A program made the translations under genes and the position numbers. From Actinomyces sp. (lineage in GTDB: Bacteria; Actinomycetota; Actinomycetes; Actinomycetales; Actinomycetaceae), in NCBI RefSeq assembly GCF_030530635.1, contig NZ_JAUMUL010000037.1:1-33109 (forward strand): DNA of 33,109 nt. The letters run 5' to 3'. The notes beneath the pieces were generated by a model. It worked only from the letters and a program-made list of their open reading frames with translations. It was not told the origin of the DNA and made no database searches. This document shows positions 1 to 7,856 of the stretch, in pieces. Within the stretch, counting starts at the first letter, position 1, and every line of letters starts with the position of its first letter.

Positions 1-2
1 CC

Positions 3-572
3 GCCGCCCAGGCGCCCGGCGAGGCGCCGGGGCAGGCTGCCGCGCAGGCGCAGCCTGCAGGCCAGTCGGCTGCTGAGCCGGGCCGGGCGGCAGCTGATGC
101 TCCGGTGTCGGCGTCGGCCGGGGAGCCTGTGGGCGGGCAGACGGGCGCGTGGGCGGCCGAGCCCGCCCCGGCCGAGGCGCCGGCGTCTTCGGTGGAGGGG
201 CCGGTGCAGGCGCCGTCTGTGGTGGACGGTCAGACTGGCCAGACCATCAGCAGGCAGACGACCGGCCGTGGCCGTACGGCGCCCGCCGGTCGTCGGGGTG
301 CTGGTGTGCCGGTGGGCGGCCGGACGGCGTCGCCGGTCGCTACCGGGGGCCCAGCAACCTCGCCGTCCTCGATGCCTTCGGGCGGCGGGGATGCCGCACC
401 GCAGCCACGGCGTGGTGTGTCTGAGAAGGTGAACGACCTGGCCGATCGTCTGGACACTCGCCGCGGCGAGGGCGGCCGCCGGCGGCTGCCGAGCCCGGTT
501 CCGCGGATGTACGGCGGTGGTTTCGGGCATGGTGCGCTTGAGGATGACATTCCTGGCTGGGAGGTGGCCTGA
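3..572 (+). CDS. Pro/Ala-rich C-terminal part of a conjugation protein (5' truncated)
   Basis: The frame is open from the window edge to TGA at 570-572, so only the last 189 or so residues are seen. The first two thirds are low-complexity, rich in Ala, Pro, Gly and Gln, and no membrane segment is visible here. The last 50 residues are charged (EKVNDLADRLDTRRGEGGRRR) and end in a short hydrophobic-acidic tail. The stop overlaps the next start (TGATG), so it is the upstream member of the secretion operon. In actinobacterial clusters of this type a large TrbL/VirB6-like membrane protein with a Pro-rich cytoplasmic tail often sits here. That is inference from position, because the diagnostic membrane part lies outside the window. 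Confidence 0.7.
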   Translation, partial: AAQAPGEAPGQAAAQAQPAGQSAAEPGRAAADAPVSASAGEPVGGQTGAWAAEPAPAEAPASSVEGPVQAPSVVDGQTGQTISRQTTGRGRTAPAGRRGAGVPVGGRTASPVATGGPATSPSSMPSGGGDAAPQPRRGVSEKVNDLADRLDTRRGEGGRRRLPSPVPRMYGGGFGHGALEDDIPGWEVA

Positions 573-865
573 TGCTGGTGGTGTGTGGGTTGCCGGCGCG
601 CGTGCTGCTGCCGGACGTGGATCTGTGGCAGGAGATCACCGGCCTGCTTGGCCTGATTGGCGGGGTGCAGGCGGTGGTGCTGGTTGCAGCCACAGCGGGC
701 GTGATCCTGGGTGCGGTCCTTTGGAGCATGGGCCACACCACCGGGCTGGGCGGTGTGGCTAAGGCGGGGAAGCTCGCTGTGGCCGGTTCGCTGCTGGTGC
801 CGGTGGTGGCCATGGCGCTGCCGGGCTGGATCGGCTGGATCATCGGCACGCTGTCGGGCGGATGA
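572..865 (+). CDS. Small two-TM conjugation membrane protein, pilin-like
   Basis: The protein has 97 residues: a short N-terminal stretch, a hydrophobic helix at about 27-50, a short Gly-rich loop (HTTGLGGVAKAGK) and a second helix at about 66-92. Two helices around a small basic loop is the layout of VirB2/TrbC-type pilin subunits and of the small membrane proteins preceding SCO6880-type genes in actinobacterial mobile elements. No family-specific motif is seen. The ATG overlaps the previous stop by one base, implying translational coupling. A GC-rich hairpin follows 20 bp after its stop. Confidence 0.7.
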   Translation: MLVVCGLPARVLLPDVDLWQEITGLLGLIGGVQAVVLVAATAGVILGAVLWSMGHTTGLGGVAKAGKLAVAGSLLVPVVAMALPGWIGWIIGTLSGG

Positions 866-884
866 GCCGGCGAACGTAGTCGGG

Positions 885-930
885 GGTGCCCCCGCACATG
901 TGCACGGTGTGTGCGCGTGTGCGGGGCACC
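885..930 (+). repeat. Inverted repeat in the T4SS intergenic region (terminator or operator)
   Basis: Bases 885-903 and 913-930 form an inverted repeat of about 18 bp with one bulge and two mismatches, around a 9-base loop. The left arm carries the palindrome GCACATGTGC (894-903), which recurs at 12064-12073. There is no T-tract, so a classical intrinsic terminator is doubtful. Its right arm runs into the shared motif at 918-948. It may separate transcription of the upstream gene from the downstream secretion genes, or act as an operator. Confidence 0.5.
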
Positions 931-948
931 GTCGCATATAGGGGGTGA
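918..948 (+). promoter_or_regulatory. Conjugation-regulon motif, copy 1
   Basis: This is GTGCGGGGC (919-927), four bases, TCG, CATATA (935-940), five Gs, T. Almost the same 31 bp lies in front of the finger-relaxase operon on the other strand, and a diverged copy with identical spacing lies at 12446-12476. It is 49 bp upstream of the ATG at 997. CATATA could serve as a poor -10 element, but no -35 box is evident, so whether this is a core promoter or a regulator site is open. Confidence 0.6.
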
Positions 949-996
949 GGCCGCCCCGCCCGGGACGGCATAGATCCCTACATAGGAGGAGCACCC

Positions 997-1389
997 ATGA
1001 GCTTCACAACCATGGGCCTGGCGGCCGCAGGTCGGCTGGCGGCCGCTGTCGGCGCCGACTTGACGACGGACGGCGCCACGGACGGCGCTGCTGCGGGCAC
1101 GAGCAGCGGCAGTGGTTACGTGCCGAACATCACGATCAACTGGGACTACTTTCCCTTCATGGGGTCGTTGGTTGAGGCTGTCGGCGGTTTCCAGGCGCTC
1201 GGCATCGTCCTGATGGTGATGTCGGTGATCGGTGCAGTGATCATTTGGGTCGTTGGCCACTGGTTTGACCTCGGCCACCGCGGAACGAACGCCAAGATCG
1301 GCATCGCTGCGGCGTTCGTCGGAGGAGCGGCGATTGGCGGGTCGGCCGAGCTGGTCGGCTTCTTCGCCGAGGCGGGCTCCAATTTCTGA
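997..1389 (+). CDS. Pilin-like small membrane protein of the conjugation system
   Basis: The protein has 130 residues. A strong ribosome binding site (AGGAGGA, 984-990) sits 6 bases before ATG. The N-terminal half is Ala/Gly/Thr-rich with a mildly hydrophobic start (residues 5-20) that could be a leader. Then come TM segments at about 62-86 and 98-124 separated by a short loop (WFDLGHRGTNAK). The layout resembles VirB2/TrbC-like subunits. It begins the transcription unit behind copy 1 of the shared motif and lies 7 bp before the SCO6880-like gene. Together with the 572 gene it gives two pilin-like proteins in a row; which, if either, is the real pilin cannot be told from sequence. Confidence 0.72.
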   Translation: MSFTTMGLAAAGRLAAAVGADLTTDGATDGAAAGTSSGSGYVPNITINWDYFPFMGSLVEAVGGFQALGIVLMVMSVIGAVIIWVVGHWFDLGHRGTNAKIGIAAAFVGGAAIGGSAELVGFFAEAGSNF

Positions 1390-1396
1390 CGGGTGA

Positions 1397-2854
1397 ATGG
1401 TGATGAGTGACGCAGCCGTTAGTGAGGTGTTTCCGCGCCGGTCGACGCGGGGTGTGTTCGTGGGCCTGAGCGTCAGCCAGTGCTTGTGCCTGCTGGCCGC
1501 GGGTGTGGCCGCGGTGGGCGGGATGATCGGGCTGGGTTTGCCGGCCGGGCCTGTGATCACTTCCCCGCTGTGGGTGGGTCTGGCGGCTGCGGCACTTGTC
1601 CCCGTCTCCGGCAGGCCGCTGGTGGGCTATGTGCCGGTTGCGGCGGCGTGGCTGGGGCGCGGGGTGGCGGGGCAGCGCCAGTATGTCCGGCCGGTGTGGC
1701 GTACTCGCCCTGCGGGCACGCTGGTGCTGCCCGGATCGCGCGCCCGGCTGCGTCAGGTGGTCGATGAGGCCACCGGCGCCGTCTTCGTCCATGACCCGTC
1801 CGAGCGGACGCTGGCGGCGACGATCGCGGTCACGCATGGGCAGTTCATGGTAGTTGACGACGACGAGCAGGCCAGCAGGGTTAATGGTTGGGCGGCGTTC
1901 CTCGGCACTGTAGGCCAGTCCGGCGGGATTGTGCGTATTCAGACGACGGTGAGGTCGGACCCGGATGCGAGCGTTGGCGCGCGGGAGCACTGGCGCCGCT
2001 GGCCCACTAAGGCCCCGGAGGGCAGCCCGGCCCGCGTGTCTTATGAGGCATTGCTCAATGACTTGTCGGCGGCCACGGAGGTGCACCGCTCCACAATCAC
2101 CATCGTTTTGAGTCTCGAAGCGACCAAGAGGGCGATCCGTGACCACGGGGGCGGCATGACGGGTGCTGCCGCCGTCATGCGCTCCCGCATGCACGTGGTG
2201 GAGGAGGCGCTGCCGGCCGCCGGTCTGGAGCCGGCGGGCTGGCTCGGCCCGGACGAGCTGGCCCTGATCATCCGGGCCGCCTACGACCCGGCCAGATCCG
2301 TACAGCTGGAGCGTCACCCTGAGCTGGTCGGCGAGCTGGACGAGGCGGGTCCCATGGCGGTTGAGGCCCACTGGACGCACCTGAGGACTGACTCCGGATT
2401 CCACAAGGTGATGCGGGTGGGCTGGCCGCGCCGCCCCGTCGCACCGGGCTTCGTGCACAAGCTGCTGATGGTGCCGGGCGTAAGGATGACGTTAACGCAC
2501 ATCTACGAGCCGGTGCGCACCGACAAGGCGACGCGGCAGGCTGAGCATGACGTCACCGATGAGGCGTCGGCTGTCAGGGAGCGGGCGAAGGTCGGCCGCA
2601 CCGAGACCGTGCTCCAAGCCCGCGACCGGCAGGCCGCCGACGAGCACCTGACCGACCTGGACTCGGGGTGGACGGACGCCGACCACGTCGCCCTGGTCGT
2701 GATCGCCGCCGCCTCGAAGGATGGCCTGGGACGCGCCTTCGAAGCTACCCGGGCGGCCGCGGGGCAGTCCGTGTTGCGGGTGGACACTCTGATCGGTCAG
2801 CAGGACGAGCTCTTCGACGCCGCCACCCTGCCCCTGGGCCTGAAAGTGAGCTGA
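1397..2854 (+). CDS. SCO6880-family conjugation protein (PrgI-like N-terminus)
   Basis: The protein has 485 residues. Two adjacent TM helices near the N-terminus (about 24-43 and 51-72) are followed by a long soluble domain without a P-loop. This is the layout of the SCO6880 family of actinobacterial mobile elements, whose N-terminus resembles PrgI and which always sits before the VirB4-type ATPase. Recognisable stretches include the basic WLGRGVAGQRQY after the second helix and the VARDRAT-like REHWRR segment. The likely role is an inner-membrane scaffold linking the ATPase to the channel. The start may be ATG 1397 or ATG 1403; neither has a clear Shine-Dalgarno. Its stop is 2 bp before the ATPase start. 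Confidence 0.8.
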   Translation: MVMSDAAVSEVFPRRSTRGVFVGLSVSQCLCLLAAGVAAVGGMIGLGLPAGPVITSPLWVGLAAAALVPVSGRPLVGYVPVAAAWLGRGVAGQRQYVRPVWRTRPAGTLVLPGSRARLRQVVDEATGAVFVHDPSERTLAATIAVTHGQFMVVDDDEQASRVNGWAAFLGTVGQSGGIVRIQTTVRSDPDASVGAREHWRRWPTKAPEGSPARVSYEALLNDLSAATEVHRSTITIVLSLEATKRAIRDHGGGMTGAAAVMRSRMHVVEEALPAAGLEPAGWLGPDELALIIRAAYDPARSVQLERHPELVGELDEAGPMAVEAHWTHLRTDSGFHKVMRVGWPRRPVAPGFVHKLLMVPGVRMTLTHIYEPVRTDKATRQAEHDVTDEASAVRERAKVGRTETVLQARDRQAADEHLTDLDSGWTDADHVALVVIAAASKDGLGRAFEATRAAAGQSVLRVDTLIGQQDELFDAATLPLGLKVS

Positions 2855-2856
2855 CC

Positions 2857-4359
2857 ATGCCCCGAATCACGTCACTGGTTATTGGCGAGGAGAGTTCTAA
2901 GCAGCGCCGGCGCCGGGTGGCGGCTGAGCGTGCCCGTCGCCGGGACCTGGCCGCCCAGGAGCGGGCCGACGCGGCCGCCCAGCGTAAGGCGGAGCGGGCG
3001 CTGTGGGAGGGGGATTACCTGCCCCGGCTGGGTGAGCGGCGGGCTCGCAGCGGCCGGCAGCTGCGCGAGGCCACCGCGGAGACCGAGCGGGCCACCACCA
3101 AGGTCCTGCGCACCGCGTACCCGTTCGTCGCCGACGACGGGCTCGGCGCCCAGGGCCTGGTCATCGGCCGGGACATCATGAGCAACCGGGCGTTCAGCTT
3201 CGATCCTTTTGTGTTGTATCGGCGTGGTTTGATCACGAATCCGAACATCACGGTCGCGGGCGTGATCGGGACGGGGAAGAGTTCGCTGGTGAAGTGCTTG
3301 GCGCTGCGTGGTGTCGCCGCTGGCTACCGCGCCTTCGTTCCCGGTGACGTGAAGGGCGAGTGGTCCGGTGTTGTGGAGGCGGTGGGCGGCACCGTGATCC
3401 AGGTGGGCGGCGCCAGCAGGGAGCGGGTCAATCCGCTGGATGCGGGCCGTCGCCCCGACCGCGACGAGAACGGGCACATCGTGGACGATGAGGGCTGGCG
3501 GCGGATGGTCCGCAAGCAGCGCCTCCAACTGCTGGAGGCCCTGCTTGAGACACTGGCCGGCAGCCGACTGGATGAGCAGGACCAGACCGCCCTGGCGGCC
3601 GCGCTGGATCGCGCCGTGGGACGTGGCGGTGAGGTGCTGCTGCCGACGGTGGTGGAGGAGCTGCTGGCCCCCACCGACGGCTGCGACCTGCCCGCGGGCG
3701 TGCCCGATAGGGCGGAGATGATGCGCATGGGCCGGCGCGCTGGGCTGTACTTGCAGGGCATGATTCGAGGGGATGTGGCCGGCCTGTTCGACGGCCCGTC
3801 AACCCGCCGATTCGACCCCGGATCGCCCATGGTGTCGGTGTCCTTGGCCGGTTTCAGTGACGGCGACAAGGGCCTGCCCCTGGTGATGACCTGCGCGCAG
3901 GCCTGGGTTGAGGCCGCCGTGCGCGGAGGCGACCTGGGCAGGCGGTTCATGATCTACGACGAAGCTAGCCGGCTGATGGCGTCGCCGGGGCTGCTCGGCA
4001 GAATGGCGGATGAGTGGAAGCTGGCCCGCCGCTGGGGCATCAGCAACATCGTGGTGCTGCACCGGCTGTCGGACTCCGACGCGGCCGGCCCGGAGGGCTC
4101 ACGGGAGCGTGCCCTGGCCGAGGGCCTGATCGCAGACACGTCGACCCGGGTCGTGTACCGGCAGGAGGCCGACCAGTTGCGCAGGACGACCGAGCGTCTG
4201 GGGCTGAATCACGTGGGTGCGGCCATGGTGCCGAGGTTTCAGCAGGGGACGGGGCTGTGGATGATCGGCCAGCGGTATTACGCGGTGGCTCATTACCGCA
4301 CTCCGTGGGAGGCGGCGCTGACTGATACGGACGACGCAATGGGAGGCCGCGATGAGTGA
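2857..4359 (+). CDS. VirB4/TraC-like conjugation ATPase
   Basis: The protein has 500 residues. After a strongly basic N-terminal coiled segment (KQRRRRVAAERARRRD) comes an ATPase core with Walker A GTGKSS (138-143) and Walker B FMIYDEAS (Asp368-Glu369). The downstream RRWGISNIVVLHRLSD segment fits the sensor region of VirB4-type AAA+ enzymes. It should power pilus assembly and substrate transfer at the inner membrane face. ATG 2857 is chosen because it follows the preceding TGA by 2 bp and the family begins with such an MPRITSL-type start; an in-frame start at 2668 would bury 63 unnatural Arg/Gly-rich residues in the previous gene. The end overlaps the coupling protein by 8 bp. Confidence 0.88.
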   Translation: MPRITSLVIGEESSKQRRRRVAAERARRRDLAAQERADAAAQRKAERALWEGDYLPRLGERRARSGRQLREATAETERATTKVLRTAYPFVADDGLGAQGLVIGRDIMSNRAFSFDPFVLYRRGLITNPNITVAGVIGTGKSSLVKCLALRGVAAGYRAFVPGDVKGEWSGVVEAVGGTVIQVGGASRERVNPLDAGRRPDRDENGHIVDDEGWRRMVRKQRLQLLEALLETLAGSRLDEQDQTALAAALDRAVGRGGEVLLPTVVEELLAPTDGCDLPAGVPDRAEMMRMGRRAGLYLQGMIRGDVAGLFDGPSTRRFDPGSPMVSVSLAGFSDGDKGLPLVMTCAQAWVEAAVRGGDLGRRFMIYDEASRLMASPGLLGRMADEWKLARRWGISNIVVLHRLSDSDAAGPEGSRERALAEGLIADTSTRVVYRQEADQLRRTTERLGLNHVGAAMVPRFQQGTGLWMIGQRYYAVAHYRTPWEAALTDTDDAMGGRDE

Positions 4360-6208
4360 CCGCGACAGGTCTCAGTCTCAGGATGCGGGCGGTGCCCTGT
4401 TGGCCGGGGTGCTGGTCGGCGTCGTGGTGGCGGCGGGCGTCTCGCTGTGGCTGGCGGCCCGGCTGGCCTGCCTGGGCGGCGCGTGCATGCCCAGGCGGTC
4501 GCCGGTGGCTGCGGCGCTGTGGATGATGCTGGGCCGGCCGCCGGCGCGCGCCTGGGACGCTGAGGGCATGAGCGCTGGCGCATTTTGGGTGCTGGCAGTG
4601 CTGATCTTCGGCGCGGTGGTGGCTGGTGTGGTGGCGGTGTTGGTGCGGTTGCGGGGTCGGCTGGGTGGTGGCCGGCTGCGGCCGGCCGGCGGCCACGGCC
4701 TGGCCACGGCCCGCGACGTGCGCAGGTTCTACTCCGCGGCGGCGATCACCGCCATGATCTGGCTGCGCCCGGACCTGGAGCACCCGACCGCCCGGGACCT
4801 GGGCGTCATCGTCGGTACCACACCGTACGGTGATGTGTGGCTGGCGAATGAGGACTCGGTGGCGATCTCTTCGCCGTCGAGGTCGGGCAAGACGCATCAG
4901 TTGATCATCCCGATCCTGATGGGCTGGACCGGGCCGGTGGTGGCCACGTCGGTGCGCACGGAGCTGGCGGTGGAGACCATGGATGAGCGGGCGATGGTCG
5001 GGCCGGTGGCCGTGTTCGCCCCGGCCGTCAAGGTTGAGGACTTGACCGGTGTGTCGGGCCGGCTGCGCTGGTCACTGACGTCCGGCTGCCAGGACCCGAC
5101 CACTGCGCTGCGCCGCGCAAACGCGCTGGTCGCCAACGCCGCCCGGGGCACCGAGCACAGCGATTTTTGGCAGGCGAATGCGCATAGCGCATTGGCGGCG
5201 CTGCTGCACGCGGCGGCGATCTCCGGCGCCGGCGTGGACACACTGGCCCGCTGGTGCGCCGACCATCAACAGTCCAAGTCCGCGGTGAATGTGCTCAAGG
5301 CGGCCGGCGGCGCGTCTGCGGCATGGGGTGAGCAGCTGGAGGCGCAGATGCTGGGCGACAAGCGGACGGTCGCCAATATTTGGGCGACGATCAGCTCGTG
5401 CGTGGCGCTGCCGCTCATGGACCCCACGGTCCGTGAAGCGCTCTCGCCGGCGCCCGGCCAGGAGCTCGACATCGCCGCCTTCTTGGCCGCCCGGGGCACG
5501 CTCTATGTGGTTGGGGACTCCAGGGCGGCTGCGGCGCCGATTGTGGCCGCGCTGATCGAGGAGGTCTACGCCGTCGCCCAGGAGCTTGCGAACCATTCCG
5601 CGGGCAACCGGCTGTGCCCGCCGCTGGCGATGGTCTTGGATGAGTTGAACAACATTGCGGCGCTGCCGAGCTTGCCGTCGATGATGAGCGCCGGCGGAGG
5701 ATCGGGCATCTTCACCGTGGTGGTCGAGCAGTCCCGGGCGCAGTCCGAGGCGCGTTGGGGTGCCCAGACCGCGGCCGCCATCTGGGACAGCGCGACGGTG
5801 AAGATCGTGATGGGCGGGATCACCAGGGAGTCGACGCTGTCGGAGATCTCCGCCGCCCTGGGTGAGCGGACGGTGTCGCGGCGCACCACGCAGACCGGCC
5901 GCGGCCCGGTGTCGACCTCGCTGTCGGAGCAGCGCGAGCCCGTGCTGTCGCGCGGCGAGCTGCACGCATTGGAGCGCGGCAAGATGCTACTGATCAAGGC
6001 CGGCGCTCCCGCGCTGATCATGGACCGCGTCGACACCGCGACGCTGACGCCCGCCGGGGCACCTGATAGACGCCGTATGGGGCGGGTTGAGGGGTGGCTG
6101 ACCACCCGGGCGACCCGGCGGGTAGAGCAGCGGCGCCAGCCCGCACAGGCGACAGCCGCGCCCCCGCCGCCTCCCCCACAGCAGTTGGAGTGGGACCGTG
6201 TCAGATGA
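4352..6208 (+). CDS. VirD4/TraG-family type IV coupling protein
   Basis: The protein has 618 residues. N-terminal TM helices lie at about 10-35 and 72-96. A VirD4/TraG ATPase core follows, with Walker A SRSGKT (Lys180), Walker B MVLDELNN (Asp430-Glu431) and the TraG-type stretch FTVVVEQSRAQSEARWG. The C-terminus is Pro-rich (APPPPPPQQ). Coupling proteins bring the relaxase-DNA complex to the secretion channel. It overlaps the ATPase gene (ATGAGTGA), as expected for coupled translation, and the TraA-like relaxase lies in the same element. The LDELNN sequence and conserved TSVRTEL segment agree with the actinobacterial TraG branch (pfam TraG/TraD C-terminal AAA). Confidence 0.92.
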   Translation: MSDRDRSQSQDAGGALLAGVLVGVVVAAGVSLWLAARLACLGGACMPRRSPVAAALWMMLGRPPARAWDAEGMSAGAFWVLAVLIFGAVVAGVVAVLVRLRGRLGGGRLRPAGGHGLATARDVRRFYSAAAITAMIWLRPDLEHPTARDLGVIVGTTPYGDVWLANEDSVAISSPSRSGKTHQLIIPILMGWTGPVVATSVRTELAVETMDERAMVGPVAVFAPAVKVEDLTGVSGRLRWSLTSGCQDPTTALRRANALVANAARGTEHSDFWQANAHSALAALLHAAAISGAGVDTLARWCADHQQSKSAVNVLKAAGGASAAWGEQLEAQMLGDKRTVANIWATISSCVALPLMDPTVREALSPAPGQELDIAAFLAARGTLYVVGDSRAAAAPIVAALIEEVYAVAQELANHSAGNRLCPPLAMVLDELNNIAALPSLPSMMSAGGGSGIFTVVVEQSRAQSEARWGAQTAAAIWDSATVKIVMGGITRESTLSEISAALGERTVSRRTTQTGRGPVSTSLSEQREPVLSRGELHALERGKMLLIKAGAPALIMDRVDTATLTPAGAPDRRRMGRVEGWLTTRATRRVEQRRQPAQATAAPPPPPPQQLEWDRVR

Positions 6209-6227
6209 TCAGGAAGGGGACCCGGTA

Positions 6228-6527
6228 ATGGTGACTGTGTACGGCACTGCCAACTGTATGCAGTGCACCGCTACGCAGCGGCGGTTGCAGCAGCGAGGGA
6301 TTGAGGCGCAGGTGCTGGACGTGCGCCAGGATGCGGCGGCGGAGCGGGAGGCGAGGCGGCTGGCGGAGCAGATCGGTGCCCGAGCGCTGCCGGTTGTGGC
6401 CGCCGACGGCCGCGTGTGGGCGGGCTACCGCCCCGATGAGATTGATGCGGTCGCCCGTGAGAGGCAGGAGCGGGAGATGGACATGAGCCGCAGCATGGAG
6501 CGGGAGAGGGAGGCGGTTGGAGTATGA
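6228..6527 (+). CDS. Glutaredoxin/NrdH-like redoxin in the T4SS operon
   Basis: The protein has 99 residues. The first 70 have the glutaredoxin-like fold order: VTVYGTANCMQC with a CxxC active site (Cys-Met-Gln-Cys, residues 9-12), a charged helix, the cis-Pro segment ARALPVV and a final GYRPDEI helix. CMQC is the active site of NrdH redoxins. The last 25 residues are an extra Met/Arg/Glu-rich tail not usual in NrdH. ATG 6228 is chosen because AGGAAGGGG (6211-6219) sits 8 bases upstream; GTG 6198 is also open. It ends in an ATGA overlap with the next gene. No nrdI/E/F genes are near, so a role in disulfide formation during channel or pilus assembly is plausible but inferred. Confidence 0.82.
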   Translation: MVTVYGTANCMQCTATQRRLQQRGIEAQVLDVRQDAAAEREARRLAEQIGARALPVVAADGRVWAGYRPDEIDAVARERQEREMDMSRSMEREREAVGV

Positions 6528-7102
6528 CTCCCGACGAGTCTGGGCCCGACGGTGAGGATTGGGAGTGGCAGGTCGACGAGCTGATCGCGGCTGCTGATGC
6601 CGGGGCCCAGGATGCTGTGTCCGGTACGGCGCGGGAGGAGGTGCCGCCGGTCACGGGTTTGGTTGACTGGTGGTCGTTGACGGCGGCGCAGCGGGCGAGC
6701 GAGCTCGCAGCGCTGCGCCTCTTCGTGGGCCGCCTGGTCGCGTGCTATCGGTGGGATTCGAGCACGGTGCCGGCGTGCTGGGAGCAGCATGAGGCGGCTG
6801 TGCGCATGTTGGACGCGCTGCGCCAGTCCTACTTTTCGGCGCTGTCCCCGGGCATGGGAGGGTCTGTGATGGTCGCCTGGCACCGCGACCTCGCATTCGT
6901 CCGGCAGGAGTTGCGCGAGTACTTCTCCGGCTTGGCGTGCCGGACGCGCCATGACCCGGATTCGTACGAGGCGGCGCTACAGTCGTGGGCGAAGGACATC
7001 GACGAGCACGGCAGGGCTTCAGACACGTGGATCAAGGGGCAGGAGAGGGCCTACGCGGCCTACCAGCGGCAGGCGCGGGACTTGGGCCCGGGTCGGTCCT
7101 GA
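6524..7102 (+). CDS. Unknown conjugation-operon protein, possibly DUF4913-like
   Basis: The protein has 192 residues, is acidic at the N-terminus and is then helical with many Trp and Arg residues. It has no TM segment and no known catalytic motif. The stretch VDWWSL, a helix with FVGRLVACYRW, then PACWEQHEAAVRML is reminiscent of DUF4913 proteins found in actinobacterial conjugative elements (Trp-rich, with a Cys-Trp before a His/Glu). I hold this loosely. Start and end are both coupled (ATGA at 6524; the stop overlaps a possible CTG start of the next gene), so it belongs to the secretion operon. Confidence 0.7.
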   Translation: MTPDESGPDGEDWEWQVDELIAAADAGAQDAVSGTAREEVPPVTGLVDWWSLTAAQRASELAALRLFVGRLVACYRWDSSTVPACWEQHEAAVRMLDALRQSYFSALSPGMGGSVMVAWHRDLAFVRQELREYFSGLACRTRHDPDSYEAALQSWAKDIDEHGRASDTWIKGQERAYAAYQRQARDLGPGRS

Positions 7103-7854
7103 CGGCCGCGCATGACTGGTCGGCGGCGCGTCTGCTGTGGCACTGTGGACACACGCAGGACCTGGATTTGACGGGCGTTCCGGGTCGGCTGCGTCGCCGG
7201 CGCGCTCAGTGGGAGGCGGTGCAGGGCTGCCCGCACTGCTGGGAGCACCTGACGGTCGGCACTGCCCTGCCGGATTCCACCGGGCTGCGGCCCATACGCG
7301 TGGAGGGCGCCCCGCGCGTCACGCCGGGCCTGCCGGTGGCGCAGACGTGGCTGGAGCTGTTGGACCTGCACGGCGCCGCGGAGATCGAGTATGTGGGCCG
7401 CGAGCCGGCCCACATCCAGTGGGTGGATGATGCCCCCGGCACGGTCGTGAGCGTGGTGCCGGGGGCGTCGGCGATCGCCTCGGGGTGGTGCGACCAGCCG
7501 GTGCGCTGCTGGGGCGCCTGTCGGAGTGAGGCGGGCGGGCGCGTGGTCGGCGCTCCGGGCGCCCAGCTGGTGTTGGCGGGTGGCGCGGCCGCGACCGGCG
7601 ACCGTGCACGACTGATCGCGCGTGCGGGGCGGGGCGTGGCCGGGCCGGGCTCCACTGTGGTGATGGAGCCGGCCGAGCCGGTGCAGGTGTGGGTGCTTCC
7701 CGGGGCGCAGCTGACCGTGGGTGGGGTGCCGCGGCTGGTGGCTACGACGACGTTGGCCACGGCCGAGGAGGTGCGTGAGGACGAGCGCGTGCCGGAGGAT
7801 CTGGGTCGGCTGCTGCGCCTGGCCGAGGCCCTGCCGGTGCGACGCCGGGCCTGA
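7099..7854 (+). CDS. Unknown protein with N-terminal Cys/His cluster and Gly/Val-rich C-terminus
   Basis: The protein has about 251 residues. Near the N-terminus LLWHCGHTQ and, 30 residues on, GCPHCWEH form a possible zinc site (CxH...CxxC). The C-terminal half is Gly/Val/Ala-rich with short repeated strands (VVGAPGAQLVLAGGAAATG), suggesting a beta-solenoid-like fold. Choosing a start is hard: no ATG exists near the N-terminus. CTG 7099 would overlap the preceding TGA (CTGA), GTG 7027 would overlap the previous gene by 76 bp, and GTG 7219 would remove the first Cys/His pair. I favour 7099 without proof. It ends 2 bp from the oppositely oriented relaxase gene. Confidence 0.68.
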   Translation: MTAAHDWSAARLLWHCGHTQDLDLTGVPGRLRRRRAQWEAVQGCPHCWEHLTVGTALPDSTGLRPIRVEGAPRVTPGLPVAQTWLELLDLHGAAEIEYVGREPAHIQWVDDAPGTVVSVVPGASAIASGWCDQPVRCWGACRSEAGGRVVGAPGAQLVLAGGAAATGDRARLIARAGRGVAGPGSTVVMEPAEPVQVWVLPGAQLTVGGVPRLVATTTLATAEEVREDERVPEDLGRLLRLAEALPVRRRA

Positions 7855-7856
7855 GG

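Noticed and set aside
894..903. Palindrome GCACATGTGC (also 12064-12073 and 14861-14870) as a separate operator family
   Set aside because: A third copy lies inside a possible coding frame and distances to the shared motif differ between copies 1 and 2; too short to claim.
340..1560. Long minus-strand open frame (406 codons) over the first secretion genes
   Set aside because: It is antisense to genes with membrane-protein patterns and good ribosome binding sites, and its product is low-complexity Arg/Pro/His; in GC-rich DNA such shadows are common.
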